Shown: positions 15,572 to 24,971 of the stretch, in pieces
How positions within the stretch are numbered: position 1 is the stretch's first letter
How the letters are laid out: every line of letters starts with the position of its first letter
The notes under the pieces: generated by a model
What the model was told of the DNA's origin: nothing
Databases searched by the model: none
What the model saw: only the letters and a program-made list of their open reading frames with translations
Translations under genes and position numbers: made by a program
From: Edaphobacter sp.
GTDB taxonomy: Bacteria; Acidobacteriota; Terriglobia; Terriglobales; Acidobacteriaceae
Assembly (NCBI RefSeq): GCF_028283685.1
Contig: NZ_JAPWKF010000005.1
Coordinates: forward strand, 295,592-359,591
DNA: 64,000 nucleotides
Direction of reading: 5' to 3'

Positions 15572-16429
15572 TCAGAGCGGGCTGGCCTCGCCTTTGACGG
15601 CCTCGTGGATGGCGAGCAGGGTTTCGAGAACATGACGCAGGTGGTTGAGGTGCAGGGCGTTGGCGCCGTCGGATTTGGCGTGCTGCGGATCGTCGTGGAC
15701 CTCGAGGAAGACGCCGTCGACGCCTGCCGCCACGGCGGCGCGGGCGAGTGTGGGAATGAACTCGGGCTGACCGCCGGAGACGCCATTGGCAGCGGAGGGG
15801 GTCTGCACGGAGTGCGTGCCATCGAAGACGACGGGGGCGAAGCTGCGCATGATGGGCAGCGAGCGCATGTCGACGACGAGATTGTTGTAGCCGAAGCTGG
15901 CTCCGCGCTCGGTGAGCGAGACGCGGCTGCAGCCGGAGTCGCGCACCTTTTCGACGGCGTGGCGCATATCGGCGGGGGCGACGAACTGACCTTTTTTGAT
16001 ATTGATGGCGCAACCGTGCTTTTCGGCGGCCTCGGCGGCGGCGATGAGGAGGTCGGTCTGGCGGCAGAGGAAGGCGGGGATCTGCATCACGTCGACCGAT
16101 TCCGCGACGCGGGCGCAGTCCTCGGCGGTGTGGACGTCGGTGAGGACGGGCAGGCCGGTGCTCTCGGCGATGGTGCGCAGGATGCGCGTGCCTTCGACGA
16201 TGCCGGGGCCGCGGAAGCTGTGGATGGAGGTGCGGTTCGCCTTATCGTAGCTGGCCTTGAAGATATACGGGACGCCGAGGTCGGAGGTGATGCGCTGGAT
16301 GGCGTCTGCCATGGAGCGGGCGTGCTGTTCGGACTCGATGACGCAGGGCCCGGCGATGAGAAAGAGGCGTCCGTGACCGACGGAGACCTGAGACGATTTG
16401 CCGATTTCAAAGGGATGGTTCACGTCCAT
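15572..16429 (-). CDS. kdsA: KDO-8-phosphate synthase
   Basis: 285 residues. Condenses phosphoenolpyruvate with arabinose-5-phosphate to make KDO-8-P for lipopolysaccharide. Characteristic blocks: FLIAGPCVIESE, YIFKASYDKANRTSIHSFRGPG, LPVLTDVHT, VMQIPAFLCRQTDLL, INIKKGQFVAP and FDGTHSVQTPS. FKASYDKANRTS and the terminal HDDPxxAKSDG loop identify KdsA rather than DAHP synthase. The start is placed at MDVNHPF (16429); no SD is seen and TATGGT lies a few bases upstream. It sits divergent to the glycosidase gene. Presence of KdsA supports a Gram-negative, LPS-making cell. Confidence 0.96.
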   Translation of the reverse strand: MDVNHPFEIGKSSQVSVGHGRLFLIAGPCVIESEQHARSMADAIQRITSDLGVPYIFKASYDKANRTSIHSFRGPGIVEGTRILRTIAESTGLPVLTDVHTAEDCARVAESVDVMQIPAFLCRQTDLLIAAAEAAEKHGCAINIKKGQFVAPADMRHAVEKVRDSGCSRVSLTERGASFGYNNLVVDMRSLPIMRSFAPVVFDGTHSVQTPSAANGVSGGQPEFIPTLARAAVAAGVDGVFLEVHDDPQHAKSDGANALHLNHLRHVLETLLAIHEAVKGEASPL

Positions 16430-16547
16430 ATTTGACCATAGGAGATGACGGAAGAGAGCTATCGGCGGGGAAGCGCATGAGGCTTCGGGGAGGCAGTTTC
16501 TGCGTGCCGCATCACCATAGATCGTGATATATAGAAGTATCATTTTG

Positions 16548-16565
16548 TTTCGTTTTATTTCGAAA
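16548..16565. promoter_or_regulatory. AT-rich inverted repeat, candidate operator
   Basis: TTTCG and CGAAA arms separated by eight AT-rich bases, just upstream of the glycosidase gene and in the only clearly AT-rich stretch of the kdsA-glycosidase spacer. It resembles a LacI/GntR-type operator in general form. No regulator gene is nearby, so the assignment is speculative. Confidence 0.25.
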
Positions 16566-16599
16566 TATGCGATTTGTTCTGTTGCAGGGGGATATCTTG

Positions 16600-18552
16600 A
16601 TGTGGCGGCTGCGAGCGGCGACGGGTTTGGCTTTAGCTGGGATGGCAATGTGTTCCTCGATTGTCTGTGCGGGTGAGGTCTTTGGGACGCGGACGCTGCA
16701 GGCAGACGTGCGGACGGATAGCGGGCATCTGTCGCTGGCTGCGGTGAAGGATCTCCGCACGGGAAGCACGCTGAAGCCGGGCGAGGTCTTTGTGCTGGTG
16801 CTGGACGATGGCCAGAGGCTGGCCTCGTCCACGATGCACCTGGAGCACCCTCTGGTGGCGACGGCTTTACCGGCGGACGCAAAGGCGGCGCGCGCGGCGG
16901 CGCATGTTGCCGGGCGTGAGGTCTGTACCGACCTGAGTGATGCTGCCAGCGGAACGCGGGTGCACTGGTGCCTCATCGCTCGCGGAGAGACGGCGTACCT
17001 GCGGCAGGAGCTGACGGTGACGGCGGGCAAGGACGCTCTGCCGATCGCCGAGGTGCAGATGTTCCGCTTCCATGAGGAGGGAGCGAAGGTCTCGGGCACG
17101 GTTGCGGGGTCGCCGATTGTGCGCGAGCCGTTCTACGTGGGCTTCGAGCATCCGCTGTCGTACAGCACGGTGGAGCAGGGTGAGGTGACGGCGGGTCTGA
17201 AGCGTACGCTGCCGCTGCGGGCGGGGCAGTCGATCAGCTACTCCTCGGTGATCGGCACGGTGCGTCCCGGGCAGCTGCGGCGCGACTTTCTGGAGTATGT
17301 CGAGCTGGAGCGGGCGCATCCTTACCGCACGTTTCTGCACTACAACACCTGGTACGACCTCGGCTTCGGTGAGCGCTTTGGCGCGGACGGCGTGCTGGAC
17401 CGGATGCATAGCTTTGGCGAAGAGCTGGTGCGTAAGCGCGGCGTGACGATGGACTCTTTCCTTATGGACGATGGCTGGGACAATACCAGGTCGTTGTGGA
17501 AGTTCGACAGCCAGTTCCCGGATGGATTTACGCCGCTGCGTGCGACGGCGAAGAGCTACGGCTTCGGAATCGGCGTGTGGCTGTCGCCGTGGGGCGGCTA
17601 CAGCACGGAGAAGAAGGAGCGCATCGCGTACGGCACGAGCCAGAACTACGAGATTGTGAAGAACGGCTACGCGCTCTCCGGACCGAAGTACTACGCCGCG
17701 TTCGAGGCAGCGTGCCTGAACTTTATCGAGCGCTACGGCGTGAACCAGTTCAAGTTCGACGGAACGGGCAATGCCGGGCAGGTCTTTCCGGGCAGCATCT
17801 TCGACAGCGATTTTTCCGCGGCGATTCACCTGATCGAACGTCTGCGACAGCAGGAGAACGGATTGTTCGTCAACCTGACGACGGGTACGAAGCCTTCGCC
17901 CTTCTGGCTACGGTATGCGGACTCGATCTGGCGCTCCGGCGAAGACCATAGCTTCGACGGCGAGGGGAGCTGGCGGCAGAAGTGGATCACATATCGCGAC
18001 GAGCAGACGTATCGCAACATCGTCGAGAAGGGGCCGCTGTTCCCGCTGAATTCGCTGATGCTGCATGGAATGATTTATGCGGAGAAGGCGCAGCATCTGG
18101 GGGACGATCCGAATAACGATTTCCCGGACGAGGTGCACTCGTACTTCGGCAGCGGCACGCAGCTGCAGGAGATGTACATTACGCCGTCGCTGCTGTCGTC
18201 CGCGAACTGGGATGTGCTGGCGGAGAGTGCGCGCTGGAGCCGGGAGAATGCGTCGATCCTGCGGGATACGCACTGGGTGGGCGGCGATCCTGGCAAGGGC
18301 GAAGTCTATGGCTGGGCCTCGTGGAATGCGAACAGGGGTATTCTTGTGCTGCGTAATCCGACGCCGCGGGAACAGAGCATCTCACTGGATGTGAAGACGA
18401 CGTTTGAGCTGCCGGTGAAGGCACAGCAACACTACCGGATGCGCAGCCCGTGGAAGTCTGATGCGGGTAAGCCGGAGATCGCATGGAATGCAGGCGCGGA
18501 GCATCACTTCGTTCTCAAGCCCTTCCAGGTGCTGACGCTCGAGAGCCGCTGA
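16600..18552 (+). CDS. Exported alpha-galactosidase-like glycosidase (GH36/GH27 clan)
   Basis: 650 residues, starting at ATG 16600, which has a GGGGG SD. Signal peptide MWRLRAATGLALAGMAMCSSIVCAG. An N-terminal beta-sandwich (to about 240) is followed by a TIM barrel: FLHYNTWYDLG, FLMDDGWDN (D290), GIGVWLSPWGG, then FKFDGTG (D387, candidate nucleophile) and SGEDHSFDG (D449, candidate acid/base). A C-terminal beta domain ends in FVLKPFQVLTLESR. The DDGW and FD motifs are those of alpha-galactosidase-like retaining enzymes, including alpha-N-acetylgalactosaminidases. The following kbaZ-like gene (16 bases) supports galactose or GalNAc substrates. The specificity itself is inferred. Confidence 0.72.
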   Translation: MWRLRAATGLALAGMAMCSSIVCAGEVFGTRTLQADVRTDSGHLSLAAVKDLRTGSTLKPGEVFVLVLDDGQRLASSTMHLEHPLVATALPADAKAARAAAHVAGREVCTDLSDAASGTRVHWCLIARGETAYLRQELTVTAGKDALPIAEVQMFRFHEEGAKVSGTVAGSPIVREPFYVGFEHPLSYSTVEQGEVTAGLKRTLPLRAGQSISYSSVIGTVRPGQLRRDFLEYVELERAHPYRTFLHYNTWYDLGFGERFGADGVLDRMHSFGEELVRKRGVTMDSFLMDDGWDNTRSLWKFDSQFPDGFTPLRATAKSYGFGIGVWLSPWGGYSTEKKERIAYGTSQNYEIVKNGYALSGPKYYAAFEAACLNFIERYGVNQFKFDGTGNAGQVFPGSIFDSDFSAAIHLIERLRQQENGLFVNLTTGTKPSPFWLRYADSIWRSGEDHSFDGEGSWRQKWITYRDEQTYRNIVEKGPLFPLNSLMLHGMIYAEKAQHLGDDPNNDFPDEVHSYFGSGTQLQEMYITPSLLSSANWDVLAESARWSRENASILRDTHWVGGDPGKGEVYGWASWNANRGILVLRNPTPREQSISLDVKTTFELPVKAQQHYRMRSPWKSDAGKPEIAWNAGAEHHFVLKPFQVLTLESR

Positions 18553-18568
18553 GGGAAAGGGAACAGAG

Positions 18569-19843
18569 ATGTCTGAGTTGTTGCAACAGTTGGTGGCGTC
18601 GCGCAGGCAGGATGGCGCGATGCGTGGAATCTATTCGGTATGCAGCGCGCATCCCTGGGTGCTGCGGGCCGCGGTGCGGCAGGCGAAGCAGGATGCGATG
18701 CCGCTGCTGATTGAGGCGACGTCGAACCAGGTCAATCAGCAGGGCGGTTATACCGGCATGCTGCCGAAGGACTTTCGCGCGCTGGTGGAATCGATTGCGA
18801 CGGAGGAAGGATTTCCGCTGGAGAAGCTGATCCTGGGAGGCGATCACCTGGGGCCGAATCCGTGGCAGAATCTGCCTTCGGCGCAGGCGATGCCGCTGGC
18901 GCTGGAGATGATGCGGAGTTACGCGGCGGCGGGATTCACCAAGCTGCACCTGGACGCCAGCATGGCGTGCGCGGACGATATAGCTCCGCTGAGCGATGAG
19001 ACGATTGCAGAACGCGCGGCGCAGATGTGCGCAGCGGCGGAGGCTGCGGTGACGGGGGAGCGTCCGGTATACATCATCGGCACGGAGGTGCCGATTCCAG
19101 GGGGAGCGACGGAGAGCCTGTCGCACCTGGAGGTCACGGCGAAGGCCGCGGCGGAGAAGACGCTGCGTGTGCATCGTGAGATCTTTCAGGCGCATGGGCT
19201 GGAGTCGGCGTGGCCGCGCGTGGTGGGCATCGTGGTGCAGCCGGGCGTGGAGTTCAACCATGACAGCGTCGTGGACTACGCTCCGGAGAAGGCGCGCGAC
19301 CTGGTGACGCTGCTGGAAGAGCATCCGTCGCTGGTCTTTGAGGCGCACTCGACGGACTATCAGAATCCGCAGGGTTATGTGGAGCTGGTGCAGAACGGCT
19401 TTGCGATCCTGAAGGTAGGGCCGGCGCTGACGTTCGCCATGCGCGAGGCGCTGTTCAGCCTGGAGACGATCGAGCGCGAGCTGATCGCGAAGGATCGGCG
19501 GTCGAATCTTGCAGCCACGATGGAGGCCATCATGGTGCGCGAGCCTGCCAACTGGGCCAAGCACTATCACGGCAGCGCGGAGGAGCAGAGGATTCTGCGC
19601 CGTTACAGCTATAGCGACCGTATGCGCTACTACTGGCACTTTGCCGAGGCACAGAAGGCTACGGCGACGCTGATGGAGAATCTTCGTTCTGTGGCGGTGC
19701 CGGAGACGCTGGTCAGCGCATGGATGCCGGAGGAGCATCGTGCCGCCCGGCTGGGCGCCATCGGCACGGATCCGCTGGAACTGGTGCTGCACCGCATTCG
19801 CATGGCGCTGCGCCCGTATGCGGCGGCTTGCCTGCCTTCGTAA
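18569..19843 (+). CDS. kbaZ: D-tagatose-1,6-bisphosphate aldolase subunit KbaZ/GatZ
   Basis: 424 residues. Matches the non-catalytic subunit of class II tagatose-bisphosphate aldolase: GIYSVCSAHPWVLRAA, LLIEATSNQVNQQGGYTGM, LILGGDHLGPNPWQ and FTKLHLDASMAC in order. In the galactitol and N-acetylgalactosamine pathways this subunit stabilises KbaY/GatY, and it can act as a kinase-related protein in some lineages. No kbaY/gatY lies in the window, so the catalytic subunit is elsewhere or this protein acts alone. It follows the glycosidase by 16 bases with GGGAACAGAG before the ATG, so the two form an operon. Confidence 0.88.
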   Translation: MSELLQQLVASRRQDGAMRGIYSVCSAHPWVLRAAVRQAKQDAMPLLIEATSNQVNQQGGYTGMLPKDFRALVESIATEEGFPLEKLILGGDHLGPNPWQNLPSAQAMPLALEMMRSYAAAGFTKLHLDASMACADDIAPLSDETIAERAAQMCAAAEAAVTGERPVYIIGTEVPIPGGATESLSHLEVTAKAAAEKTLRVHREIFQAHGLESAWPRVVGIVVQPGVEFNHDSVVDYAPEKARDLVTLLEEHPSLVFEAHSTDYQNPQGYVELVQNGFAILKVGPALTFAMREALFSLETIERELIAKDRRSNLAATMEAIMVREPANWAKHYHGSAEEQRILRRYSYSDRMRYYWHFAEAQKATATLMENLRSVAVPETLVSAWMPEEHRAARLGAIGTDPLELVLHRIRMALRPYAAACLPS

Positions 19844-19861
19844 AGAGCAATTTGCGAGCGG

Positions 19862-20338
19862 CTATTTTTTCTGTTGCAGCGAACGTCCGAGGCCGGTGAG
19901 GAGAAGTGTGGCGAAGGAGAGGCCGCGGCGGCCGTCTTCACTGGTGGTGCGTTTGAAGATCTGCCACAGGGACGGCGGTGTCGTCTCGTGCTTTTGCTGC
20001 TCGGTGGCATCGTTGAGCACGGGTGTCAGTGTGTTGGTGAGCTGCTCGAGCAGCTCGGGATCGATGGAGGCGAGCAGCCGCGCGGAGGTCAGCATGTTGC
20101 GGATGCCGGTTTCGCCCTGGGGCGTGCGGGCCAGTTCGGCGAGCTTGCCGAAGATGGTGTCGCGTGCGGTGATGGCTCCGTGAACGGTGTCGAGGATGCC
20201 TTTGTCGTGCGCGGCCTGCACGATGTCGTAGAGCACGAGGAGCGCTTCGGCGTGCTCGCGCGGCGCGGCGTCGAGGCGGCGCTGCAGCTCGACGTGCGGA
20301 TCGGCGGGTGCGGGCTTGAAGTTGAGCGGGGCTGCCAT
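19862..20338 (-). CDS. DUF1641 protein, partner of formate dehydrogenase
   Basis: 158 residues, helical, ending in FATLLLTGLGRSLQQKK. The middle (ALLVLYDIVQAAHDKGILDTVHGAITARDTIFGKLAELA) is typical of DUF1641. Such genes lie next to a cytoplasmic formate dehydrogenase in Bacillus (yjgD/yrhD); published work on ForCE, as I recall, shows the DUF1641 subunit links the enzyme to the menaquinone pool. It follows the fdh gene by about 50 bases on the same strand. The link to that complex is inferred from gene pairing. Confidence 0.78.
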   Translation of the reverse strand: MAAPLNFKPAPADPHVELQRRLDAAPREHAEALLVLYDIVQAAHDKGILDTVHGAITARDTIFGKLAELARTPQGETGIRNMLTSARLLASIDPELLEQLTNTLTPVLNDATEQQKHETTPPSLWQIFKRTTSEDGRRGLSFATLLLTGLGRSLQQKK

Positions 20339-20390
20339 GCGTGTCTCCTGTGGTTGAGCTTGACGGTGGCTCGGCTGGACGATGCCTGGG

Positions 20391-23300
20391 TCAGACGGTG
20401 GTGGACGTGATCTGCACGAGCTTATCTTTGGGCGAGGTGCCGGGCAGGTGGTAGTCCTCGCGCGCCCATTTGCGTTCGATCTCGACGCCGTCCTGCGGTG
20501 TACGTTTGCCGAAGCGGAAGTTGCGGCGCGGCAGCGGGCTGGGGCCGGGCTCTTCGGGGAGGACGGTCATGCTGACGGCGGTTTCCTTGAAGGCCGGCGT
20601 GTGCGTGGCTCGGTCGGTGTGGCTGCTGGTGAGGCGGTTGACGGGCTCGGTGACGGTGTTGAGCGGCATGTAGAGCTGCCTGCCCTGCACGCGGTCGGAG
20701 ACGAGCACCTTGATGCGCACACGGCCGTGGGCTGAGGTGAGCTGGACGGTGGTTCCGGTGACGATGCCGCGCTCGCGGGCGAGCTCGGGGGAGACTTCGA
20801 CGAAGCTGTTCGGTGTGATGTCGCGGATGCCTTCGGTGCGATAGGTCATGGAGCCCTGCTCGAAGTGCTCGAGCAGGCGGCCGTTGTTGAGATGCAGGTC
20901 GAAGCGTTCGCTCTTCTCTTCGGAGGAAGGGATGTATTCGGTGGGATAGAAGCGTGCCTTGCCGTCGGGGAAGGGGAAGCCGTCGGTGAAGAGCAGCGGG
21001 GTGTCGGTGCCATCTGCGGCGACGGGCCACTGCAGGCTGTTGAACCCTTCGAGGCGGGAGTAATCGACGCCGGCGAAGAGCGGTGTCAGCGAGGCGGCCT
21101 CGGCCATGATCTCGGAGGGATGCGTGTAGTTCCACTTGCCGCCGAGGCGTTGTGCGATGAGCTGGATGATCTCCCAGTCGGGCCTAGAGTCGCCGAGCGG
21201 ATCGAGTGCCTTGTAGATGCGCTGGACGCGGCGTTCGGTGCTGGTGAAGGTACCGTCTTTCTCCAGCGATGCGGCGGCGGGCAGTACGAGGTCGGCGTAG
21301 CGCGCGGTCTCGGAGAAGTTGATGTCCTGCACGATGAAGAAATCGAGCTGCGAGAGCGCCTTGGCCACGTAGTTGGCGTTGGAGTCGGAGGTGATGGTGT
21401 CTTCGCCCTTGATGTAGAGCGCTTTGAGCGAGCCATCGAGGATGGCGTCGATCATCTGGTGATTATCTTTGCCGGCGGCGGTGGGTAGCGAGACGCCCCA
21501 TCCAGCTTCAAATTTGGCGCGAACGGATTCGTCGTCGACCTTCTGATAGCCGGGGAAGACGTTGGGCATGGAGCCGAAGTCGCTGGCGCCCTGCACGTTG
21601 TTGTGGCCGCGCAAGGGATAGGCTCCGGCGCCGGGGCGCATGTAGTTGCCGGTGAGCAGAAGGAGATTCGAGAGCGCCGTTGCAGTGTCGGAGCCTCCGC
21701 AGTGCTGCGTGACGCCCATGGCGAAGAGGATGCAGACGCCGTTGGCTGCAGCGATCTCATTGGCGACGGTGATGAGCGTCGCCTGCGGGATGCCGGTGAT
21801 CTGTTCGGTGTACTCGAGGGTGAAGGGCTCGAGCGATGCCTTGAATTCGTCGAAGTGATTGACCCACTGCGCGATGAACCTGGGGTTGTGCAGGTTGTGG
21901 TCGAGGATGTACCTGGAGATGCCGTTGAGCCAGACGATATCGCTGGATGGATTGGGGCGGAAGAAGATGTCGGCGCGCTCGGCCATCTCGTGCTTGCGCA
22001 GATCGGCGACGATGAGGCGCTGGCCGCGGAACTTGTGCGAGCGCTTGACGCGGGTGCAGAGCACGGGATGGTTCTCGGCGGGGTTGCAGCCGATCATCAG
22101 GACGAGCCCGGCCTGTTCGATGTCGGAGATAGAGCCGGAGTCGCCGCCGTAGCCAACAGTCCGCTGCAGGCCCATGGTGGCGGGGTTCTGGCAGTAGCGG
22201 GCGCAGTTGTCGACGTTGTTGGTGCCGACGACGGCGCGGGCGAGCTTCTGCATCAGGTAGCTCTCTTCGTTGGTGCACTTGGAGGAGGCGATAAAGCCGA
22301 GGGCGTCGGGGCCGTGATCGCGCTTGATCTGAGAGAACTTTGTCTCGATGAGGTCGAGCGCCTCGGCCCATGAGATTTCGACGAAGGTATCGCCTTCGCG
22401 CTTGAGCGGCGAGGTGAGGCGGTCTTCGGCGTTGATGTGTCCCCAGGCGAACTTACCCTTGATGCAGGTGGAGATGCCGTTGGCGGGGCCGTGCGTGGGC
22501 TCGATCTTGAGGATATGGCGGTCGCGGGTCCAGACCTCGAAGGAGCAGCCGACGGCGCAGTAGGTGCAGACGGTCTTGGTGCGCCTGGTGCGGGCGTGGC
22601 GCATCTCGGCCTCCATCTCGGAGAGCGCGAGGATAGGGCCGTAGCCGATGGGTGGCTCGATGGCCTTGACGACGTCGATCATGTCGTCGAGGACCTTCGG
22701 CGGGATGTCGGTGAGGTAGCCAGCTTCGCCCAGCATCGATTTTTCCATCAGCGCGTTGCAGGGGCAGACCGTGACGCAATGGCCGCAGGAGACGCAGGAG
22801 GAGCCGTCGATCTTTTCGCCGCCGTCCCAGAGCACGCGGGGATGCTCGCTCTCCCATTGAATGCTGAGCGTCTCGTTGACCTGCACGTTCTGGCAGGCCT
22901 CGACGCAGCGGCCGCAGAGGATGCACTGGCCGGGATCGTAGCGATAGAAGGGGTTGGAGTGATCCTGCGGATAGGGCTTGGGCGTGTAGTGCCGCGACTG
23001 GTGCTTTACGTCGAGCACCGCCGTGGTGTTGTGTACGGTGCAGTTCTGATTGTTGTTGTCGCAGACGGTGCAGTAGAGCTGGTGGTTCTTGAGGATGCGG
23101 TCGAAGGCCTCGCGCTGCGCGATGTCGACGGTCTCCCCCGTGGTGACGACGTTCATACCTGTCGTGATGCGGGTGCCGCAGGCGCGGACGAGCTTGCCGT
23201 CGACCTGGACCATGCAGGTGTCGCAGCTCTCGATAGGCCCCATCTGCGGGACGTAGCAGACCTGTGGCAGGGGCTCTTGCTTGAGAGCTTCGCGGCGGGT

Positions 23301-23420
23301 ATTGAGAAGGTCGATGAGCAGGCCGCCGGAGTGCGCCGGAACCCGCACGCCGTCTATGGTGATCTGCATGTTGGGGGAGGGATCGGCGGGCGTATTGAGC
23401 AGCGGGCGTGGGGAAGCCAT
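20391..23420 (-). CDS. Formate dehydrogenase catalytic subunit, Cys type (ForC/FdhF-like)
   Basis: 1009 residues. N-terminal [2Fe-2S] domain with PIESCDTCMVQVDG, then CTVCDNNNQNC and two ferredoxin-type [4Fe-4S] clusters (CILCGRCVEAC; CVSCGHCVTVCPC). The molybdopterin core starts with CTYCAVGCSFEV. The selenocysteine position is cysteine: NVDNCARYCQNP, C410. MGVTQHCGGSD and NLLLLTGNYMRPGAG follow. There is no signal peptide or membrane segment, so it is cytoplasmic. The frame is open to 23507, but homology and a GAG-rich SD favour 23420. TATACT lies upstream on the minus strand (about 23466-23471). A DUF1641 gene follows. Confidence 0.92.
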   Translation of the reverse strand: MASPRPLLNTPADPSPNMQITIDGVRVPAHSGGLLIDLLNTRREALKQEPLPQVCYVPQMGPIESCDTCMVQVDGKLVRACGTRITTGMNVVTTGETVDIAQREAFDRILKNHQLYCTVCDNNNQNCTVHNTTAVLDVKHQSRHYTPKPYPQDHSNPFYRYDPGQCILCGRCVEACQNVQVNETLSIQWESEHPRVLWDGGEKIDGSSCVSCGHCVTVCPCNALMEKSMLGEAGYLTDIPPKVLDDMIDVVKAIEPPIGYGPILALSEMEAEMRHARTRRTKTVCTYCAVGCSFEVWTRDRHILKIEPTHGPANGISTCIKGKFAWGHINAEDRLTSPLKREGDTFVEISWAEALDLIETKFSQIKRDHGPDALGFIASSKCTNEESYLMQKLARAVVGTNNVDNCARYCQNPATMGLQRTVGYGGDSGSISDIEQAGLVLMIGCNPAENHPVLCTRVKRSHKFRGQRLIVADLRKHEMAERADIFFRPNPSSDIVWLNGISRYILDHNLHNPRFIAQWVNHFDEFKASLEPFTLEYTEQITGIPQATLITVANEIAAANGVCILFAMGVTQHCGGSDTATALSNLLLLTGNYMRPGAGAYPLRGHNNVQGASDFGSMPNVFPGYQKVDDESVRAKFEAGWGVSLPTAAGKDNHQMIDAILDGSLKALYIKGEDTITSDSNANYVAKALSQLDFFIVQDINFSETARYADLVLPAAASLEKDGTFTSTERRVQRIYKALDPLGDSRPDWEIIQLIAQRLGGKWNYTHPSEIMAEAASLTPLFAGVDYSRLEGFNSLQWPVAADGTDTPLLFTDGFPFPDGKARFYPTEYIPSSEEKSERFDLHLNNGRLLEHFEQGSMTYRTEGIRDITPNSFVEVSPELARERGIVTGTTVQLTSAHGRVRIKVLVSDRVQGRQLYMPLNTVTEPVNRLTSSHTDRATHTPAFKETAVSMTVLPEEPGPSPLPRRNFRFGKRTPQDGVEIERKWAREDYHLPGTSPKDKLVQITSTTV

Positions 23421-23551
23421 ATCTCTTTGATGCTCCGATGGCAGACGTTGTATCGCCTGGCTGAGAGTATATAGCCGCTTACCGGACACGGGCGGGCGGG
23501 GAGGCATACCCGAAAGAGTGAGTTGGCCTGAGCCGATCCGCCGGGTGGGAG

Positions 23552-24952
23552 CTAGTTGTCGGGGTTGCCGAAGCGCCGGTGGACGAGCTGCAGCGCCTCG
23601 GCCGCGGTGTGGATGGCGCCTTCGAGCTGAGCGTCTTCCGCGGCTTCGAGCATGCGTTTGAACTTTGGGCCGGGACGATAACCTGCGGCGATGAGCTCGC
23701 GGCCGGTGAGCAGGGGCGTGGGGTGGAATTCCTCGATGGGCACGGCTTCGTAGCGCTGTTTCGAGAAGTCGTAGAGGCTGAGGTCGCCGTGGGAGGAGAG
23801 GCAGTCCATGCGGTGCAGTGCGAGGTGCTCGTCGAAGCGCGGCAGGCGCAGGAAGCGCTTAAGCGTGGATTCGCGCATGTGCTTTACGTCGCCGAAGCGC
23901 ATGTGATTTTTGACGAGTGCGACGATCTGGGCGATCTCCTCGTTGGAGAGGCGCAGGCGGGGCAGCAGGGTTTCGGCGATGCGGACGCCGACCTCGACGT
24001 GTCCGTTGAAGCGGATGCGATCGTTGGGGATGGCGGGGTCGGGTGCGCGGAAGGTTGCGGGCTTGCCGACGTCGTGCAGCAGCGCTCCCCAGGCGAGCGT
24101 GGGCGATGCGCCGGGGGGCAGGTTTTCGAGCAGCAGCATGGTGTGGAGGAAGACGTCGCCTTCGGGGTGATATTCGGGCGGCTGCTCGACGCCGTGGAGG
24201 CGCGTGATCTCGGGCAGGATGTGCGGCAGCAGGCCGAGCTCGTCGAGCAGCTCGAAGCCGCGCCGCGCCCCGCCCTCGGTGAGGATAAGGGTCAGCTCAT
24301 CGCGGATGCGTTCGGTGCTGACGACGGTTACCTGCGAGGCCAGCTGGCTGATGGCCGCGGCGGTGCGAGGTTCGATGGCGAAGCCGAGGCGCGCGGCGAA
24401 GCGGACGGCGCGCAGCATGCGCAGCTTGTCTTCGGTGAAGCGCTGCAGCGGATCACCGATGGCGCGAATGAGGCGCGCGGCGAGGTCATCGCGTCCGCCG
24501 ACGTAGTCGAGGGTTGCGGAGGCGACGTCGCCGGTGGTGTCGTAGAGGGCTGTATCGAGCAGCATGCCGTTGATGGTGAAGTCGCGGCGCAGCACATCCT
24601 CCTTCGGATCCGTCGCGAAACGCACGGCATCGGGGCGGCGGCCGTCGGTGTAGGCGCCGTCGTGGCGGAAGGTGGCGACCTCGGTGGAGCTGTCGTCGGA
24701 CTCACGGATGAGGACGACGCCGAAGTGTGCGCCTACGGTCATCGCCTTTCTGTCGGGGAAGAGTCGGAGAACCTCGTCGGGTGTGGCGCTGGTGGCGACA
24801 TCGTAGTCTTTGGGCGCGAGGCCGAGGAGGAGATCGCGCACGCAGCCGCCGGCGAGGTAGGCCTGGTGTCCGGCGTGGCGCAGCGTCCCGGCGATGTTGC
24901 GGGCGGCGGCGTAGCCGGGCGTGGCGTCGGGATGGGCTGACTCGTTCATCAC
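23552..24952 (-). CDS. cca: CCA tRNA nucleotidyltransferase with HD domain
   Basis: 466 residues. Adds or repairs the 3'-CCA of tRNA. Nucleotidyltransferase head: [14 protein letters not shown] and [14 protein letters not shown], with the catalytic acidic pair, then [10 protein letters not shown] and [22 protein letters not shown]-terminal HD phosphohydrolase domain is present ([22 protein letters not shown]). The start is at ATG 24952 or 24949. Its promoter must lie within 20 bases of the divergent tsaD gene, so the two share a tiny intergenic region. Confidence 0.93.
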   Translation of the reverse strand: MMNESAHPDATPGYAAARNIAGTLRHAGHQAYLAGGCVRDLLLGLAPKDYDVATSATPDEVLRLFPDRKAMTVGAHFGVVLIRESDDSSTEVATFRHDGAYTDGRRPDAVRFATDPKEDVLRRDFTINGMLLDTALYDTTGDVASATLDYVGGRDDLAARLIRAIGDPLQRFTEDKLRMLRAVRFAARLGFAIEPRTAAAISQLASQVTVVSTERIRDELTLILTEGGARRGFELLDELGLLPHILPEITRLHGVEQPPEYHPEGDVFLHTMLLLENLPPGASPTLAWGALLHDVGKPATFRAPDPAIPNDRIRFNGHVEVGVRIAETLLPRLRLSNEEIAQIVALVKNHMRFGDVKHMRESTLKRFLRLPRFDEHLALHRMDCLSSHGDLSLYDFSKQRYEAVPIEEFHPTPLLTGRELIAAGYRPGPKFKRMLEAAEDAQLEGAIHTAAEALQLVHRRFGNPDN

Positions 24953-24965
24953 CGTCCCCTATGAT
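24937..24965 (+). promoter_or_regulatory. Putative promoter of tsaD, probably leaderless
   Basis: CTGACT (24937-24942) and TATGAT (24960-24965) are separated by 17 bases. The tsaD ATG at 24972 is six bases past the -10 box, where transcription would be expected to start, so the mRNA may have no leader. The -35 box overlaps the first codons of the divergent cca gene. Confidence 0.4.
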
Positions 24966-24971
24966 AAAGAG

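Noticed and set aside
18050..18550. Glycosidase could be a GH31 or GH97 enzyme
   Set aside because: The DDGWD and FKFDG blocks and barrel order agree better with the GH27/GH36 clan. GH97 would need a Glu-based calcium site, which is not evident. A final call needs a profile search.
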